64,000 nt of DNA, from the NCBI RefSeq assembly GCF_001676055.1, contig NZ_LZEX01000001.1, positions 558,001 to 622,000 of the forward strand, read 5' to 3'. Below the pieces are notes generated by a model. It saw only the letters and a list, made by a program, of their open reading frames with translations. It was not told the DNA's origin and made no database searches. Shown one piece after another: positions 41,038-49,857 of this stretch. Within the stretch, counting starts at the first letter, position 1, and each line of letters opens with the position of its first letter. Both the position numbers and the translations under genes were made by a program. The stretch is from Morganella psychrotolerans. Its GTDB lineage: Bacteria > Pseudomonadota > Gammaproteobacteria > Enterobacterales > Enterobacteriaceae.

Positions 41038-41733
41038 TTATATTCTTCCGGTTTGACTGATTAAATCAGGAAGCCGTTCCCCATGCTGTATTCTGTTCAA
41101 CATTTCATTTTCGACATTAGTTATTTCCAGTGCCTTATCTAAAACCAGCTCAATAAGATCATAAGGAACAATAACCACACCGTTAATATCTGCGACAACT
41201 AAATCACCGGTATGAACGGTCGTTTGTTCTATCTGACACGAACCGCCTGTTTCAGATATATAATAAGCGCCCTGGGTATCAGTTGGTGTTAAATTAGTGG
41301 CGATCACCGGAATAGAGAGTGCATTAAGATCATGACCATCCCTGACTGCCCCGCCTAATATCACGCCTTCAAATCCAAGTTTTTCGAAATAGGTACAGCT
41401 CATGCCGCCCGCCAATGCTGCATCGCGGATACACTCCCCGCTGCCCGCGACATACACCAGATCAGTTGCGTCATACAATTCCGGCACCAGAAAATCACGC
41501 ACCTGTTCCCAGGTCGATTCTGACGGAGCCAGAATACTGCTTCCTTTACGGACAATTTTCCATTGAACGGTATAAGCTTGTGCCGCCATATAATAATCAC
41601 GGCAATTAAATGATGTTAATTTATAACTTAATGTACTGCCGGTTTTAAATCCATCCATAATATCAACAAGGGTGGATGTACTTATTTTAAGTTCTCTGAT
41701 CGTATTTAATTTAGCAATATCAATTTTTTGCAT
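41038..41733 (-). CDS. RraA/HMG-aldolase family protein
   Basis: The 231-aa product has the RraA fold signature VILGGAVRDGHDLNALSIPVIA and GVVIVPYDLIELVLDKAL. It keeps the Arg131-Asp132 pair that HMG/CHA aldolases use for substrate and metal, whereas RraA itself (RNase E inhibitor) has Arg-Gln there. An aldolase or beta-keto-acid decarboxylase activity is therefore likelier than RNase E control. It is about 70 aa longer than E. coli RraA, mostly at the N-terminus. It is the first gene of the prephenate operon, with GGAGGT 5 bases before the ATG; that site can be masked by a hairpin. Confidence 0.72.
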   Translation of the reverse strand: MQKIDIAKLNTIRELKISTSTLVDIMDGFKTGSTLSYKLTSFNCRDYYMAAQAYTVQWKIVRKGSSILAPSESTWEQVRDFLVPELYDATDLVYVAGSGECIRDAALAGGMSCTYFEKLGFEGVILGGAVRDGHDLNALSIPVIATNLTPTDTQGAYYISETGGSCQIEQTTVHTGDLVVADINGVVIVPYDLIELVLDKALEITNVENEMLNRIQHGERLPDLISQTGRI

Positions 41734-41738
41734 TTCTT

Positions 41739-41774
41739 ACCTCCGACACAAAGTCTACTCATTCATCCGGAGGT
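41739..41774 (-). promoter_or_regulatory. 5'-UTR hairpin able to mask the ribosome-binding site of the prephenate operon
   Basis: In the mRNA, ACCTCCG (41774-41768) is complementary to CGGAGGT (41745-41739), and the latter contains the Shine-Dalgarno sequence of the first gene. The stem is 7 bp, with a 22-base loop. This could make translation of the operon conditional. It is also possible that a random anti-Shine-Dalgarno match is being over-read. Confidence 0.45.
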
Positions 41775-41850
41775 TGTAATTGTTATTAATTATCACGACA
41801 CACTTAAAACTTAATTAATTTAGCAATAAATAAACAAAAGTATTTTAACG

Positions 41851-41877
41851 AAAAAAAATCTCCTTACGGAGGTTTTT
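41851..41877. terminator. Terminator between the M48 gene and the prephenate operon
   Basis: AATCTCC-TTAC-GGAGGTT (one G-U pair) is flanked by A on the left and T5 on the right. On the minus strand it is a hairpin followed by T8. It isolates the protease pair from the downstream four-gene operon, which must therefore have its own promoter in 41775-41850. Confidence 0.75.
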
Positions 41878-41905
41878 AATATAAAAATATTTTTCTAATA
41901 TATAA

Positions 41906-43471
41906 TTATCTATGTAACTCATGCCGCGCATGGGCTGTTTGTAACTGTCCGTGGATAAGCTCAGAGAGCGCCTGTAATGACAATGTTTTTCCCTCCCAGA
42001 GCCGGACGCCCCCCATCATGATCAATAGCTTCTGTTTTTTGGCATCAAATTTAAAGAAGCGATTTTTCCCTGCCATAACTGGTGCCGGTGCACCATCAGC
42101 CACATGCAGTGTGATGGTCACCATTCCTGATGTTTCACTGAGATCATAATCCACGATATAGTGCAGCGGATACGCTTGTGCCAGATTATCACTGACCAGT
42201 TGCCCGTGACGAAAAGAAAACAATGGTGTTTTGCCCCGGTTGCGGTACATAAAAGCCACTCCCCAGAACAATAATAAAAATCCGCCACCATAAATCGCTG
42301 CAGAATCAAGCATATTGCTGATCCCCATTTTGGCAGCCGCAATCCCCATTCCTGCCGCAATAAGCGCCCCGAGAATGAACATGGTCAGGAAGGTTTTACG
42401 CCGCTCACCAAGTACGACTTCATCCGCCGCCGTTGATTCATTCAGCAGCGTTTCCAGAACTTCAGTGCGCTGCGCATTATAGTCCGTTGCCTCATTCGAC
42501 AGCGATGCGGTCAGCATCATGGAAATCGCTTTGGCATCCGTAAAGAGGTCAGAAATATTCTCATAATCCTGCGCCTGCACTTCACGTGAGGCCGCCGCCA
42601 GAAGCTCTGTGTCTATCTCCTGAGACAGCGCTTCAATACGGGCACGGGTCTGCGGGTGGGTATCACTCGGGTGAGTCGTTGCGTCATCCAGAAATGATTC
42701 AGCCGCCGGAACGCCGCGCTCACGCAGACGGTTCATTACAACCGGCAGCAGGTCATCAGTCTGTAATGTACCGTCATATAACTCAGCCAGTGTTTCATAA
42801 ATAACCTCGCTGACCGCCGAAATACGCAGCAATGAGCCGGATACCGCCGCCGGTGAACTGACAGCGGCCCCCGCTTTGTCTGCTTCCAGTTCGCGGATAC
42901 GGCTCCAGTGGCTGACCGCAAAATCAAATTGCTCCAGGAAAAAGATCCCCAGATACACAGACGGGCTCATGATCACTTTACTGTATATATCCTGCACCTC
43001 ATCAGCCACCAGAGAAATACTCTGGCTCATTCCCGCGTAAATCGGTGCAAAATTCAGGCTGTATGTGGTGTCTTCACCGGTGAAATGCCCCAGTTCATGA
43101 CCAATGACCGCCGTTGCTTCTTCCCGGTTAAGCAGTGCGGAATAGAGCAGCGGAAAATACAGCGTTTTGCCTTCAATCTGCTGTGTATCATTCAGGCAGA
43201 TAGCATGTGATGTCACATAAAAGCACTCAGTCATCCCCACAATGATATGATCCGGCGACGCAGTTCCGACCTTCCCGGCGGTTTCATCCACCCATTGCCA
43301 GAGACCCGGTGCTTCATCACGGCTGACAGCGTGCCCGATAACAGAAGACGGCTCACTGCGGAACATGGCAAAGCTTTTACGCAGCTTGAACAGCCCTTTG
43401 ATGATGTAACTTGCAATAAGCAGAATACTGATCAGGAGAAAGATCATCATCTTCACCCCGCCGCCGTTCAT
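41906..43471 (-). CDS. Membrane-bound M48-type metalloprotease
   Basis: From the ATG at 43471, which overlaps the upstream stop by 4 bp (ATGA), it has 521 aa. An N-terminal membrane anchor (FLLISILLIASYIIKGLF) is followed by a protease domain with the zinc motif His125-Glu126-x-x-His129 in VIGHELGHFTGED and a third ligand in the ELEADKAG motif, about residues 194-198. Near residue 355 come two more hydrophobic helices (MFILGALIAAGMGIAA and AIYGGGFLLLFWGVAFMY). Last is a soluble, strand-rich C-terminal domain I do not recognise. An ATG at 43450 preceded by GGGG is an alternative start. The substrate is unknown. It is coupled to the small membrane protein gene upstream. Confidence 0.8.
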   Translation of the reverse strand: MNGGGVKMMIFLLISILLIASYIIKGLFKLRKSFAMFRSEPSSVIGHAVSRDEAPGLWQWVDETAGKVGTASPDHIIVGMTECFYVTSHAICLNDTQQIEGKTLYFPLLYSALLNREEATAVIGHELGHFTGEDTTYSLNFAPIYAGMSQSISLVADEVQDIYSKVIMSPSVYLGIFFLEQFDFAVSHWSRIRELEADKAGAAVSSPAAVSGSLLRISAVSEVIYETLAELYDGTLQTDDLLPVVMNRLRERGVPAAESFLDDATTHPSDTHPQTRARIEALSQEIDTELLAAASREVQAQDYENISDLFTDAKAISMMLTASLSNEATDYNAQRTEVLETLLNESTAADEVVLGERRKTFLTMFILGALIAAGMGIAAAKMGISNMLDSAAIYGGGFLLLFWGVAFMYRNRGKTPLFSFRHGQLVSDNLAQAYPLHYIVDYDLSETSGMVTITLHVADGAPAPVMAGKNRFFKFDAKKQKLLIMMGGVRLWEGKTLSLQALSELIHGQLQTAHARHELHR

Positions 43472-43983
43472 CTCAAAATTACCGGCAAACCACATGCCTC
43501 ATAAACTAAAGCACAAAGAATACTCAGACCAACCAGCGTCATCTGCCCGGTCAGAATAAACGGTAACTGTTTGCGGCAACGGGCAAAGACAATTAATAAT
43601 TCATCACGCGAGCGCCGGGCTCTGCGCCCGCTGCTGACGCAAAGATAGAGCGCCATACCGCCGAATAACAGAGAGAGAATACCCGTTATCATGGTTGCTT
43701 TGCTGACGTCTACCCGCGCCACTATCAGCATAATTTCACTGCTGTATTTATTCAGCTCGCAGTTAATCATCCCTAATTGCTCACCGGCAGATGCCGTTTC
43801 ACCATCTTCATAGGTGATTTGTGTATCAGGATCAGCAGCAATCAAACGTTGTAAATCTTCTTTTTCTTCCAGTACATACTGATATGACTGATATTCTTCA
43901 CTCATCCGCCAATATTGGAATGCACCGTATGCCGTGAGTACAAGAGGTAATAACAACAACCAGCTTAATAATTTATTTTTCAT
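43468..43983 (-). CDS. Small membrane protein of unknown function, partner of the M48 protease
   Basis: I do not recognise this 171-aa protein. It has an N-terminal hydrophobic helix (LLSWLLLLPLVLTAYGAF), then a mostly polar, acidic segment with a short coiled coil (about residues 28-90). Two more helices follow near 95-118 (MITGILSLLFGGMALYLCV) and 143-165 (LTGQMTLVGLSILCALVY). Between them is a basic stretch (SSGRRARRSRDE). I use the ATG at 43983 because GAGAG lies 4 bases upstream; an earlier in-frame ATG at 44013 has no such site. Its stop overlaps the M48 start (ATGA), so the two products are probably made together and may act as a complex. Confidence 0.7.
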   Translation of the reverse strand: MKNKLLSWLLLLPLVLTAYGAFQYWRMSEEYQSYQYVLEEKEDLQRLIAADPDTQITYEDGETASAGEQLGMINCELNKYSSEIMLIVARVDVSKATMITGILSLLFGGMALYLCVSSGRRARRSRDELLIVFARCRKQLPFILTGQMTLVGLSILCALVYEACGLPVILR

Positions 43984-44434
43984 GTTACTCTCGTTTACGT
44001 TATATTCCGTCATGGAATGAACATTAATTATGAGATAATTCTCATCATCCGTTCCGTTGTATTTCAGTTACTGAAAACATTTTACGGAAATTAAAAAATG
44101 ACAGCCGGATAAACTGCTTAATATCTATCAATACGCAGGTGTTATATACCCAACATCATTCAGGATGCAGCCAACGAATCTGCAGTTTGAATGAATAAGG
44201 GGATAATTAGTTTATATTCAGTTTGCTCTGCCTTTACACCGGAAAAATTACGCAGATAATACGTTAAATACATAAGATTCCGATATATATTCTGATTATA
44301 TTCAGTGCGGCATTCTACAGGAAAAAGACAAAAGGCAGAACCGGAAAAACAGAGTTCATATATACAGGAATAGATTTTCATTCCATTTTCAGATATATGA
44401 ACTGCCCGCATTTTGTTTTAATCATTCTGAATAT
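43984..44434. other. AT-rich intergenic region upstream of the M48 pair
   Basis: About 450 bp without a credible gene. It holds a short ERIC-like element (44145-44204) and, on the left, the promoter of the M48 pair. An 83-codon minus-strand frame is present, but part of it is made of the ERIC sequence. Confidence 0.6.
44145..44204. repeat. ERIC-like element, internally deleted (60 bp)
   Basis: Starts TATACCCAACATCATTCAGG and ends TTTGAATGAATAAGGGGAT, with the same ends as the full-length copies. Nearly the same internal deletion is seen in the copy at 58401, so this short form probably spreads as such. Confidence 0.85.
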
Positions 44435-44459
44435 AAAAAAGCCTGCATATTGCAGGCTT
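44435..44459 (-). terminator. Terminator of yfcD
   Basis: AAGCCTGCA-TAT-TGCAGGCTT is a perfect 9-bp stem; on the minus strand it is followed by T6. It lies 20 bp after the yfcD stop. Confidence 0.9.
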
Positions 44460-44478
44460 CTCCAATTTTTATTCTTTT

Positions 44479-45099
44479 TTATTCGTTTTCACTGCTCATT
44501 TCAGGCGACGGAGTTTCCACCGGTGTTTCCCGGGTGACCTCAGGCTCGGGTGTAACCGGTTTTACCCGATCACCGGTAATATAGTTCGCCTGATTGTTAC
44601 GGGTCAGCCAGAGCGACAGCGCTTTCAGTGAATCAGGTGTGAATTCATCACACCGGGCCGTGATTTCAGCCGGTGTCAGCCAGATAACCTGGGCGACTTC
44701 ACACTCCTGTAACGCAAACGGCCCGTGAGTTACACAGCTGAACAACCCGCCCCAGACGCGGCAAACCGGCTCTTCATAATAAAACAGTCCGTGCTCTGCA
44801 AACGGAACACCGGCAATACCCAATTCCTCTTCTGCTTCGCGGCGGGCTGAATCCAGCATGTTCTCACCCTGCTGAACCACGCCACCGGCGGTGGCATCCA
44901 GTAATCCGGGATAAAAATCTTTACTCTGCGTCCGGCGCTGCACCAGTATGTTGCCCATACCGTCATGCACAACAATGTAGGTTGCCCGGTGGCGCAGGTT
45001 TTCTGCCCGCATCTGATCGCGGGTTGACTGGCCGATGACATCATTGTTTTCATCAACCACATCCACCCACTCAATATCGCTATTACCGACTTGTCCCAT
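44479..45099 (-). CDS. yfcD: Nudix hydrolase YfcD
   Basis: A predicted cytoplasmic Nudix hydrolase. The complete Nudix box is [23 protein letters not shown], with the preceding [20 protein letters not shown] strand as in E. coli YfcD and isopentenyl-diphosphate-isomerase-like enzymes. The substrate is unknown. The 206-aa product is about 26 residues longer than in E. coli because of a C-terminal tail rich in Pro, Glu, Thr and Ser. It marks the return to the conserved backbone after the accessory block. Confidence 0.92.
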   Translation of the reverse strand: MGQVGNSDIEWVDVVDENNDVIGQSTRDQMRAENLRHRATYIVVHDGMGNILVQRRTQSKDFYPGLLDATAGGVVQQGENMLDSARREAEEELGIAGVPFAEHGLFYYEEPVCRVWGGLFSCVTHGPFALQECEVAQVIWLTPAEITARCDEFTPDSLKALSLWLTRNNQANYITGDRVKPVTPEPEVTRETPVETPSPEMSSENE

Positions 45100-45403
45100 C
45101 CCCTAACCTTATCTTTTTTATCAGCAATATGTGATTGTCACAGCCGCTGCTTCTGTTTTATCAGTGACATACCCTGATTGATGTATTATCCGCGCCCATC
45201 TTATACTGCTTTTATATACTAAACTGGTAATGATAGTGTGCCATTATGGTCATTGCAGCAGTATATCAAGAATTGATAGCGGTTCTATGATTGATTTGAG
45301 CGCAAACGTAATTCCGGAGTCTTATACCTTATTCCTCCCTGATCACATATCCCGTTCGCAATTGCTGCTATAGTCAGAGGAGACCCGGGCATAAGGAGTG
45401 ACT
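45100..45403. other. yfcD-yfcH divergent intergenic region
   Basis: About 300 bp with the two divergent promoters. TTATACT at about 45211 is a plausible -10 element. I see no gene or strong structure. Confidence 0.5.
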
Positions 45404-46315
45404 ATGCGTATCCTGATAACAGGTGGTACAGGGCTTATAGGTACACCGCTGGTACAGGCGCTTATCGCCCGTAAACATCATGTGGTGGTGCTCAGCCGTT
45501 CACCTCAGAAAGTCTATTCCCGTTTTTGTTCTGCGGCACAGCACCTCAATTCGCTTGCCGGATTAACGCATCTTAATGATATTGATGCGGTTATTAATCT
45601 TGCCGGTGAACCTATAGCAGATAAACGCTGGAGCAAAGAACAGAAAGAGCGGCTGTGCGAAAGCCGCTGGAAGATAACAGAGCGACTCACCACACTGATA
45701 AATGCCAGTGATACACCGCCTGCTGTATTTCTTTCCGGCTCTGCTGTCGGCTGGTACGGCGATCAGGGACAAGCGGTTGTAACGGAAGCGGAAGAGCCGC
45801 ATCCGGAATTTACCCATACACTCTGCGCCCGCTGGGAAGCCCTCGCACTCTGGGCACAAAGTGATAAAACCCGGGTTTGTCTGCTGCGTACCGGTATTGT
45901 TCTCTCTCCCGAAGGCGGTGCGCTGGCGAAAATGCTGCCATTATACCGGGCAGGTCTTGGCGGGCCTGTTGGTAACGGACGTCAGTATATGCCGTGGATC
46001 CACATCCGTGATATGGTCAGCGCCATCCTGTTTCTGCTGGATAATGATGCGATGAGCGGCACCTTTAATATGACTGCGCCATATCCGTGCCACAATGAAC
46101 AATTTGCCGCTGTACTGGCACAAATTCTTCACCGCCCGCACCTGCTGAGAGTGCCTGCACTGGTGATTAAAGCGTTACTCGGTGAGGCCGCCGTGCTGGT
46201 TCTGGGCGGACAAAATGCGCTGCCTGAACGACTGGAAACGGCGGGGTTTGCCTGTCAGTTTATTAATCTCGAAGACGCGTTGCGGGATTTACTGGAAAGC
46301 CCGGCTGACAACTGA
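45404..46315 (+). CDS. yfcH: Epimerase-like SDR protein YfcH (TIGR01777 family)
   Basis: A predicted NAD(P)-binding extended short-chain dehydrogenase/reductase of 303 aa. It has the Rossmann motif [16 protein letters not shown] at the N-terminus, [16 protein letters not shown], and the family block [16 protein letters not shown]. No substrate is established. The ATG at 45404 has AAGGAG 5 bases upstream; the in-frame GTG at 45398 overlaps that site and is rejected. It converges on ubiX. Confidence 0.92.
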   Translation: MRILITGGTGLIGTPLVQALIARKHHVVVLSRSPQKVYSRFCSAAQHLNSLAGLTHLNDIDAVINLAGEPIADKRWSKEQKERLCESRWKITERLTTLINASDTPPAVFLSGSAVGWYGDQGQAVVTEAEEPHPEFTHTLCARWEALALWAQSDKTRVCLLRTGIVLSPEGGALAKMLPLYRAGLGGPVGNGRQYMPWIHIRDMVSAILFLLDNDAMSGTFNMTAPYPCHNEQFAAVLAQILHRPHLLRVPALVIKALLGEAAVLVLGGQNALPERLETAGFACQFINLEDALRDLLESPADN

Positions 46316-46336
46316 CAGCCGGGACAGTCTGAAATA

Positions 46337-46927
46337 TTACGGTATACAGCGCGGCGGTTTCGCCCCGCGCCAGCGGGTGAATAAGTCCTGAGGCAGGTCA
46401 ATATCAAACTGATCGAGCACGCGGTTGACAGTCTGGTCGATAATATCCTGAACTGTCTGTGGCTGGTGATAAAACGCCGGCATCGGCGGCATAATGACAG
46501 CCCCCATTTCAGCCGCCTGCGTCATCAGCCGCAGATGCCCGAGATGCAGCGGTGTCTCCCGCACACACAGCACCAGCTTGCGCCCCTCTTTGAGCACCAC
46601 ATCCGCCGCACGGGTCACCAGGGTGTCTGTATAACTGTGCACAATACCGGATAAGGTTTTCACCGAGCACGGCAAAATCACCATACCTTTGGTTCTGACC
46701 GAACCGGATGAAATGCTTGCCGCGATATCGCGCTCATCGTGAACCACATCAGCCAGCGCCTGTACATCACGCAGGCTGTATGTGGTTTCCAGCGCCAGTG
46801 TCTGCCGCGCCGCCTGACTGATAATCAGGTGTGTTTCAATTTCCGGCACATCCTGCAGGATCTGCAATAAACGCACGCCATAGACAGCACCACTTGCGCC
46901 CGTCAGTCCTACAATCAGTTTTTTCAT
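46337..46927 (-). CDS. ubiX: Flavin prenyltransferase
   Basis: Attaches dimethylallyl phosphate to FMN, making the prenylated flavin used by UbiD in ubiquinone synthesis. From the ATG at 46927 it has 196 aa (E. coli 189). The FMN-binding GLTGASGAVYGVRLLQ, SSGSVRTKGMVILPCS and CVRETPLHLGHLRLM motifs are present. Five extra codons upstream are not conserved. It follows purF by 23 bp, at the end of the cvpA-purF transcript. Confidence 0.95.
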   Translation of the reverse strand: MKKLIVGLTGASGAVYGVRLLQILQDVPEIETHLIISQAARQTLALETTYSLRDVQALADVVHDERDIAASISSGSVRTKGMVILPCSVKTLSGIVHSYTDTLVTRAADVVLKEGRKLVLCVRETPLHLGHLRLMTQAAEMGAVIMPPMPAFYHQPQTVQDIIDQTVNRVLDQFDIDLPQDLFTRWRGAKPPRCIP

Positions 46928-46950
46928 CACATCACCTGCCAAAAAAGAGA

Positions 46951-48468
46951 TTAACCCTCATTATATATCTCAAGGTTCTCAATGTCGGTATGATCACGCA
47001 ACTTTAATTCATCATCCTTACGCAGGTTTTCCACATAATCGAGATAATCCTGGTCTATATCTTTTGTGACATAGATACCGTCAAATACAGATGCCTCAAG
47101 GACGCGGATATCCGGATTCTCTTCACGGACAGCCGCGACAAGGTCTTCCAGATCCTGGAAAATCAGCGCATCCGCACCAATCAGTTTACGGATCTCTTCT
47201 GTTTCACGACCGTGCGCAATTAACTCGTTGGCGTTAGGCATATCAATACCGTAGACGTTCGGGAAGCGCACTTCCGGTGCAGCAGAGGCAAAATAAACTT
47301 TCTTCGCACCTGCTTCACGGGCCAGTTCCACAATCTGTTCTGATGTGGTGCCGCGCACAATGGAATCATCCACCAGCAGGACGTTTTTACCACGGAACTC
47401 TGTCCGGTTCGCATTAAGCTTGCGACGCACCGATTTTTTCCGCTCCTGCTGACCCGGCATGATAAATGTCCGCCCCACATAGCGGTTTTTCACAAACCCC
47501 TGGCGGTACGGTTTTTTCAGGATATGGGCGATTTCCAGCGCACTGTCGATGGAGGTTTCAGGGATGGGGATCACCACATCAATATCCAGGTCATCCCACT
47601 CGCGGGCAATTTTTTCCCCGAGTTTCTGCCCCATGCGCAGGCGGGCGTTATAGACCGATACTTTATCAATAACGGAATCCGGACGGGCAAAATAAACAAA
47701 TTCAAACAGGCACGGCGTCAGTGACGGATTGGCTGCACACTGGCGGGTATAGAGCTGCCCGGTTTCTGTGATATACACAGCTTCACCCGGCGCCACATCG
47801 CGCAAGAATTCAAAACCGAGGGTATCAAGTGCCACACTTTCAGAGGCAACCATATACTCTTCGCGCCCGTCACTCAGCGTGCGTTTTCCGAGTACCAGCG
47901 GACGTATCCCGTTAGGGTCACGGAAAGCCAGAAGCCCGTGCCCGATAATCAGCGCCACGCAGGCGTAAGCACCACGGATTTTACTGTGCATCGCACTGAC
48001 AGCAGCAAAAATGTTATCCGGCTCTAACGGATGTCCGTCAAAGCGATCCAGTTCATAGGCCAGTACATTGAGCAGGATTTCAGAGTCTGAGGTGGTATTC
48101 ACATGACGGCGGGCGGTTTCAAATAACTGACGTTTCAGCGTGTGCGCGTTAGTCAGATTTCCGTTATGTGCCAGGGTGATGCCGAAAGGCGAATTTACAT
48201 AGAACGGCTGTGCTTCTGATGCACTGGAGCTGCCGGCTGTCGGATAGCGGACATGCCCTATCCCGAGTGTTCCCTGTAAACGCAGCATGTGGCGGGTTTC
48301 GAAAACATCTTTCACCAGTCCGTTGGCTTTACGGAGCCGGAAACCATTGTTACTGTCAATGGTTGCGATACCGGCTGCGTCCTGACCCCGGTGCTGTAAC
48401 ACCGTGAGCGCGTCATAGATTGATTGATTGACCTGTGTAAAACCAACGATCCCAACAATACCACACAT
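46951..48468 (-). CDS. purF: Amidophosphoribosyltransferase
   Basis: Catalyses the first committed step of purine synthesis: PRPP and glutamine give phosphoribosylamine. It has 505 aa as in E. coli. The catalytic Cys follows the initiator Met ([10 protein letters not shown]) in the Ntn glutaminase domain. The phosphoribosyltransferase domain carries the PRPP loop [16 protein letters not shown]. It lies 15 bp after cvpA; control by PurR is expected from the operator upstream of cvpA. Confidence 0.97.
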   Translation of the reverse strand: MCGIVGIVGFTQVNQSIYDALTVLQHRGQDAAGIATIDSNNGFRLRKANGLVKDVFETRHMLRLQGTLGIGHVRYPTAGSSSASEAQPFYVNSPFGITLAHNGNLTNAHTLKRQLFETARRHVNTTSDSEILLNVLAYELDRFDGHPLEPDNIFAAVSAMHSKIRGAYACVALIIGHGLLAFRDPNGIRPLVLGKRTLSDGREEYMVASESVALDTLGFEFLRDVAPGEAVYITETGQLYTRQCAANPSLTPCLFEFVYFARPDSVIDKVSVYNARLRMGQKLGEKIAREWDDLDIDVVIPIPETSIDSALEIAHILKKPYRQGFVKNRYVGRTFIMPGQQERKKSVRRKLNANRTEFRGKNVLLVDDSIVRGTTSEQIVELAREAGAKKVYFASAAPEVRFPNVYGIDMPNANELIAHGRETEEIRKLIGADALIFQDLEDLVAAVREENPDIRVLEASVFDGIYVTKDIDQDYLDYVENLRKDDELKLRDHTDIENLEIYNEG

Positions 48469-48483
48469 GTAGTTTTTTCCTCA

Positions 48484-48990
48484 TCAGCCGGGCGGAGAAG
48501 GAAAGTTCTCCGGCAGGAAACTGGACGCATTCTGAAGGTAGTCAAAGAACCACCTGATAACATGACTGAATTGGGGAATGAGTTGTGACTGCTGCCAGTC
48601 GCTGCTCTGACTCATCTGCGTGAAGCTGTCGAGGAAGAATAATATTGCCGCCACGATCAGCACCCCGCGCAGAGCACCAAAACAGACCCCGAGAACACGA
48701 TCTGTGCCTGATAAGCCTGTCGTGCGGACCAGTGAACCAATAACATGGTTAATCACCGAGCCGACAATAAGTGTCGCGACAAACAAAATCGCAATCGCGA
48801 TACCGTTACGGACCAGCGGGTCATCAAAACGCGTAAAATAGTCCGCCAGCAACGGAAAAAACTCGCTGGCCACATAAAACGCACAGACCCAGGTCACTAA
48901 CGATAAGGCTTCACGAACGAAACCACGAACCAGGCTGACTAATGCCGAGAATGCAATAACTGCAATAATTGCGTAATCAATCCAAACCAT
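48484..48990 (-). CDS. cvpA: CvpA membrane protein
   Basis: A four-helix inner-membrane protein required for colicin V production in E. coli and linked to envelope and bile stress. It has 168 aa from the ATG at 48990 (MVWIDYAIIAVIAF), which matches the E. coli start; the TTG four codons upstream is not used. GLSGTDRVLGVCFGALRG is highly conserved. It is the first gene after the PurR box, co-transcribed with purF. Confidence 0.95.
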   Translation of the reverse strand: MVWIDYAIIAVIAFSALVSLVRGFVREALSLVTWVCAFYVASEFFPLLADYFTRFDDPLVRNGIAIAILFVATLIVGSVINHVIGSLVRTTGLSGTDRVLGVCFGALRGVLIVAAILFFLDSFTQMSQSSDWQQSQLIPQFSHVIRWFFDYLQNASSFLPENFPSPPG

Positions 48991-49044
48991 ATCACTATCC
49001 AAATTGATGGCCCGGCATCAGTGACGGGCGCATTCTAACAGAAA

Positions 49045-49060
49045 ACGAAAACGTTTGCGT
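49045..49060. promoter_or_regulatory. PurR operator upstream of cvpA-purF
   Basis: ACGAAAACGTTTGCGT is an excellent match, in reverse orientation, to the PurR consensus ACGCAAACGTTTTCGT. It lies 55 bp upstream of the cvpA start, where the E. coli cvpA-purF operator also lies. Confidence 0.9.
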
Positions 49061-49169
49061 AACGGATTTTTGCACTATCAGAAAATAAATTGCGGCGAAA
49101 TAAAAAATTATAATCGCCGCAAAGAGTTAACTGTTTTTATTAACGGACACCGCTAATCCATTAAATTTA

Positions 49170-49857
49170 CTAAGGTTTATATGCCCTGACTTCGCCACTG
49201 AGTTCACTGAGCTGTTTCAGTTCACCTAATGAGGACTCCAGCTGTGCTTTTGATGCCGACGGTCCGACCATAATCAGGGTAACTTTTCCGCGCGGTACAG
49301 TATACACCTGATAACCCGACAACCGCAGTGTGGCGACTATCTCTTCCACCCGGCGGGCATTGGATAATGCACCGAGCTGGACCACCCAGGCCTGTCCCTG
49401 AGGCGTTTTTTTCCGGCTTAGGTTCCGGTTTAGGCTCTGGTTTTGGTTCCGGCTTAGGCTCCGGTTTTGGTTCCGGCTTAGGCTCAGGTTTTGGCTGAGG
49501 CTGTGGTTCCGGTGGTTTTTCCGGTACAACAACCGGCGGCAGAGGCGCAACCCCCGGCGGAACATTCGATGTGGTACCGGAGCTTGTCACATCAGCCGGT
49601 ACACTGTCGCCAGTCTGAGCCGCTTCCGTTATCATCGCGCTGGACGCACCTTCCGACGGCATTGACGGCATGGTCTGATTAATTGGATTTACCGCATCAA
49701 TCTCATCCTGCTCTCCCTCTTTCGGGATAAGCGGGATGGAGGCGAACTGGTCTTCGTTATATTTCTTATCGCCATCCAGCAGCGCCGGCAGGACAATTAC
49801 GCCCACCGCGACCAGGATTATCGTTCCGACTAAGCGATTCTGAAATTTACTGGCCAC
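49170..49857 (-). pseudogene. dedD: Cell-division SPOR protein DedD, frame interrupted at an A7 tract
   Basis: DedD is an inner-membrane septal protein. The gene starts at a GTG at 49857 ([21 protein letters not shown], one membrane helix), with AGGAAGG upstream, overlapping the folC end by 11 bp. A proline-rich periplasmic linker with seven KPEP repeats follows. The C-terminal SPOR domain (QAWVVQLGALSNARRVEEIV, ending LSGEVRAYKP at 49170) is in another frame. One A too many in the run at 49406-49412 shifts it; as written, translation ends at 49222 after 211 codons without SPOR. Either a sequencing error, a slippage site, or a real loss. With six A the product would be about 228 aa, as expected (E. 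coli 220). Confidence 0.88.
49413..49496 (-). repeat. Tandem 12-bp repeats coding for KPEP units in dedD
   Basis: Seven near-identical 12-bp units encode Lys-Pro-Glu-Pro repeats in the periplasmic linker. Such tracts change copy number easily. The run ends directly at the A7 tract that breaks the frame. Confidence 0.85.

Noticed and set aside
44160-44411. 83-codon minus-strand frame
   Set aside because: Its end is encoded by the ERIC-like element at 44145-44204, it has no good ribosome-binding site, and the residue pattern resembles no protein; the frame is probably chance.
45320-45336. Possible PurR half-site (GCGCAAACGTAATT) upstream of yfcH
   Set aside because: Only one half of the palindrome fits, and no purine gene follows.
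49413-49496. CRISPR-like array
   Set aside because: The 12-bp units are contiguous, code for KPEP in a known protein and have no spacers.
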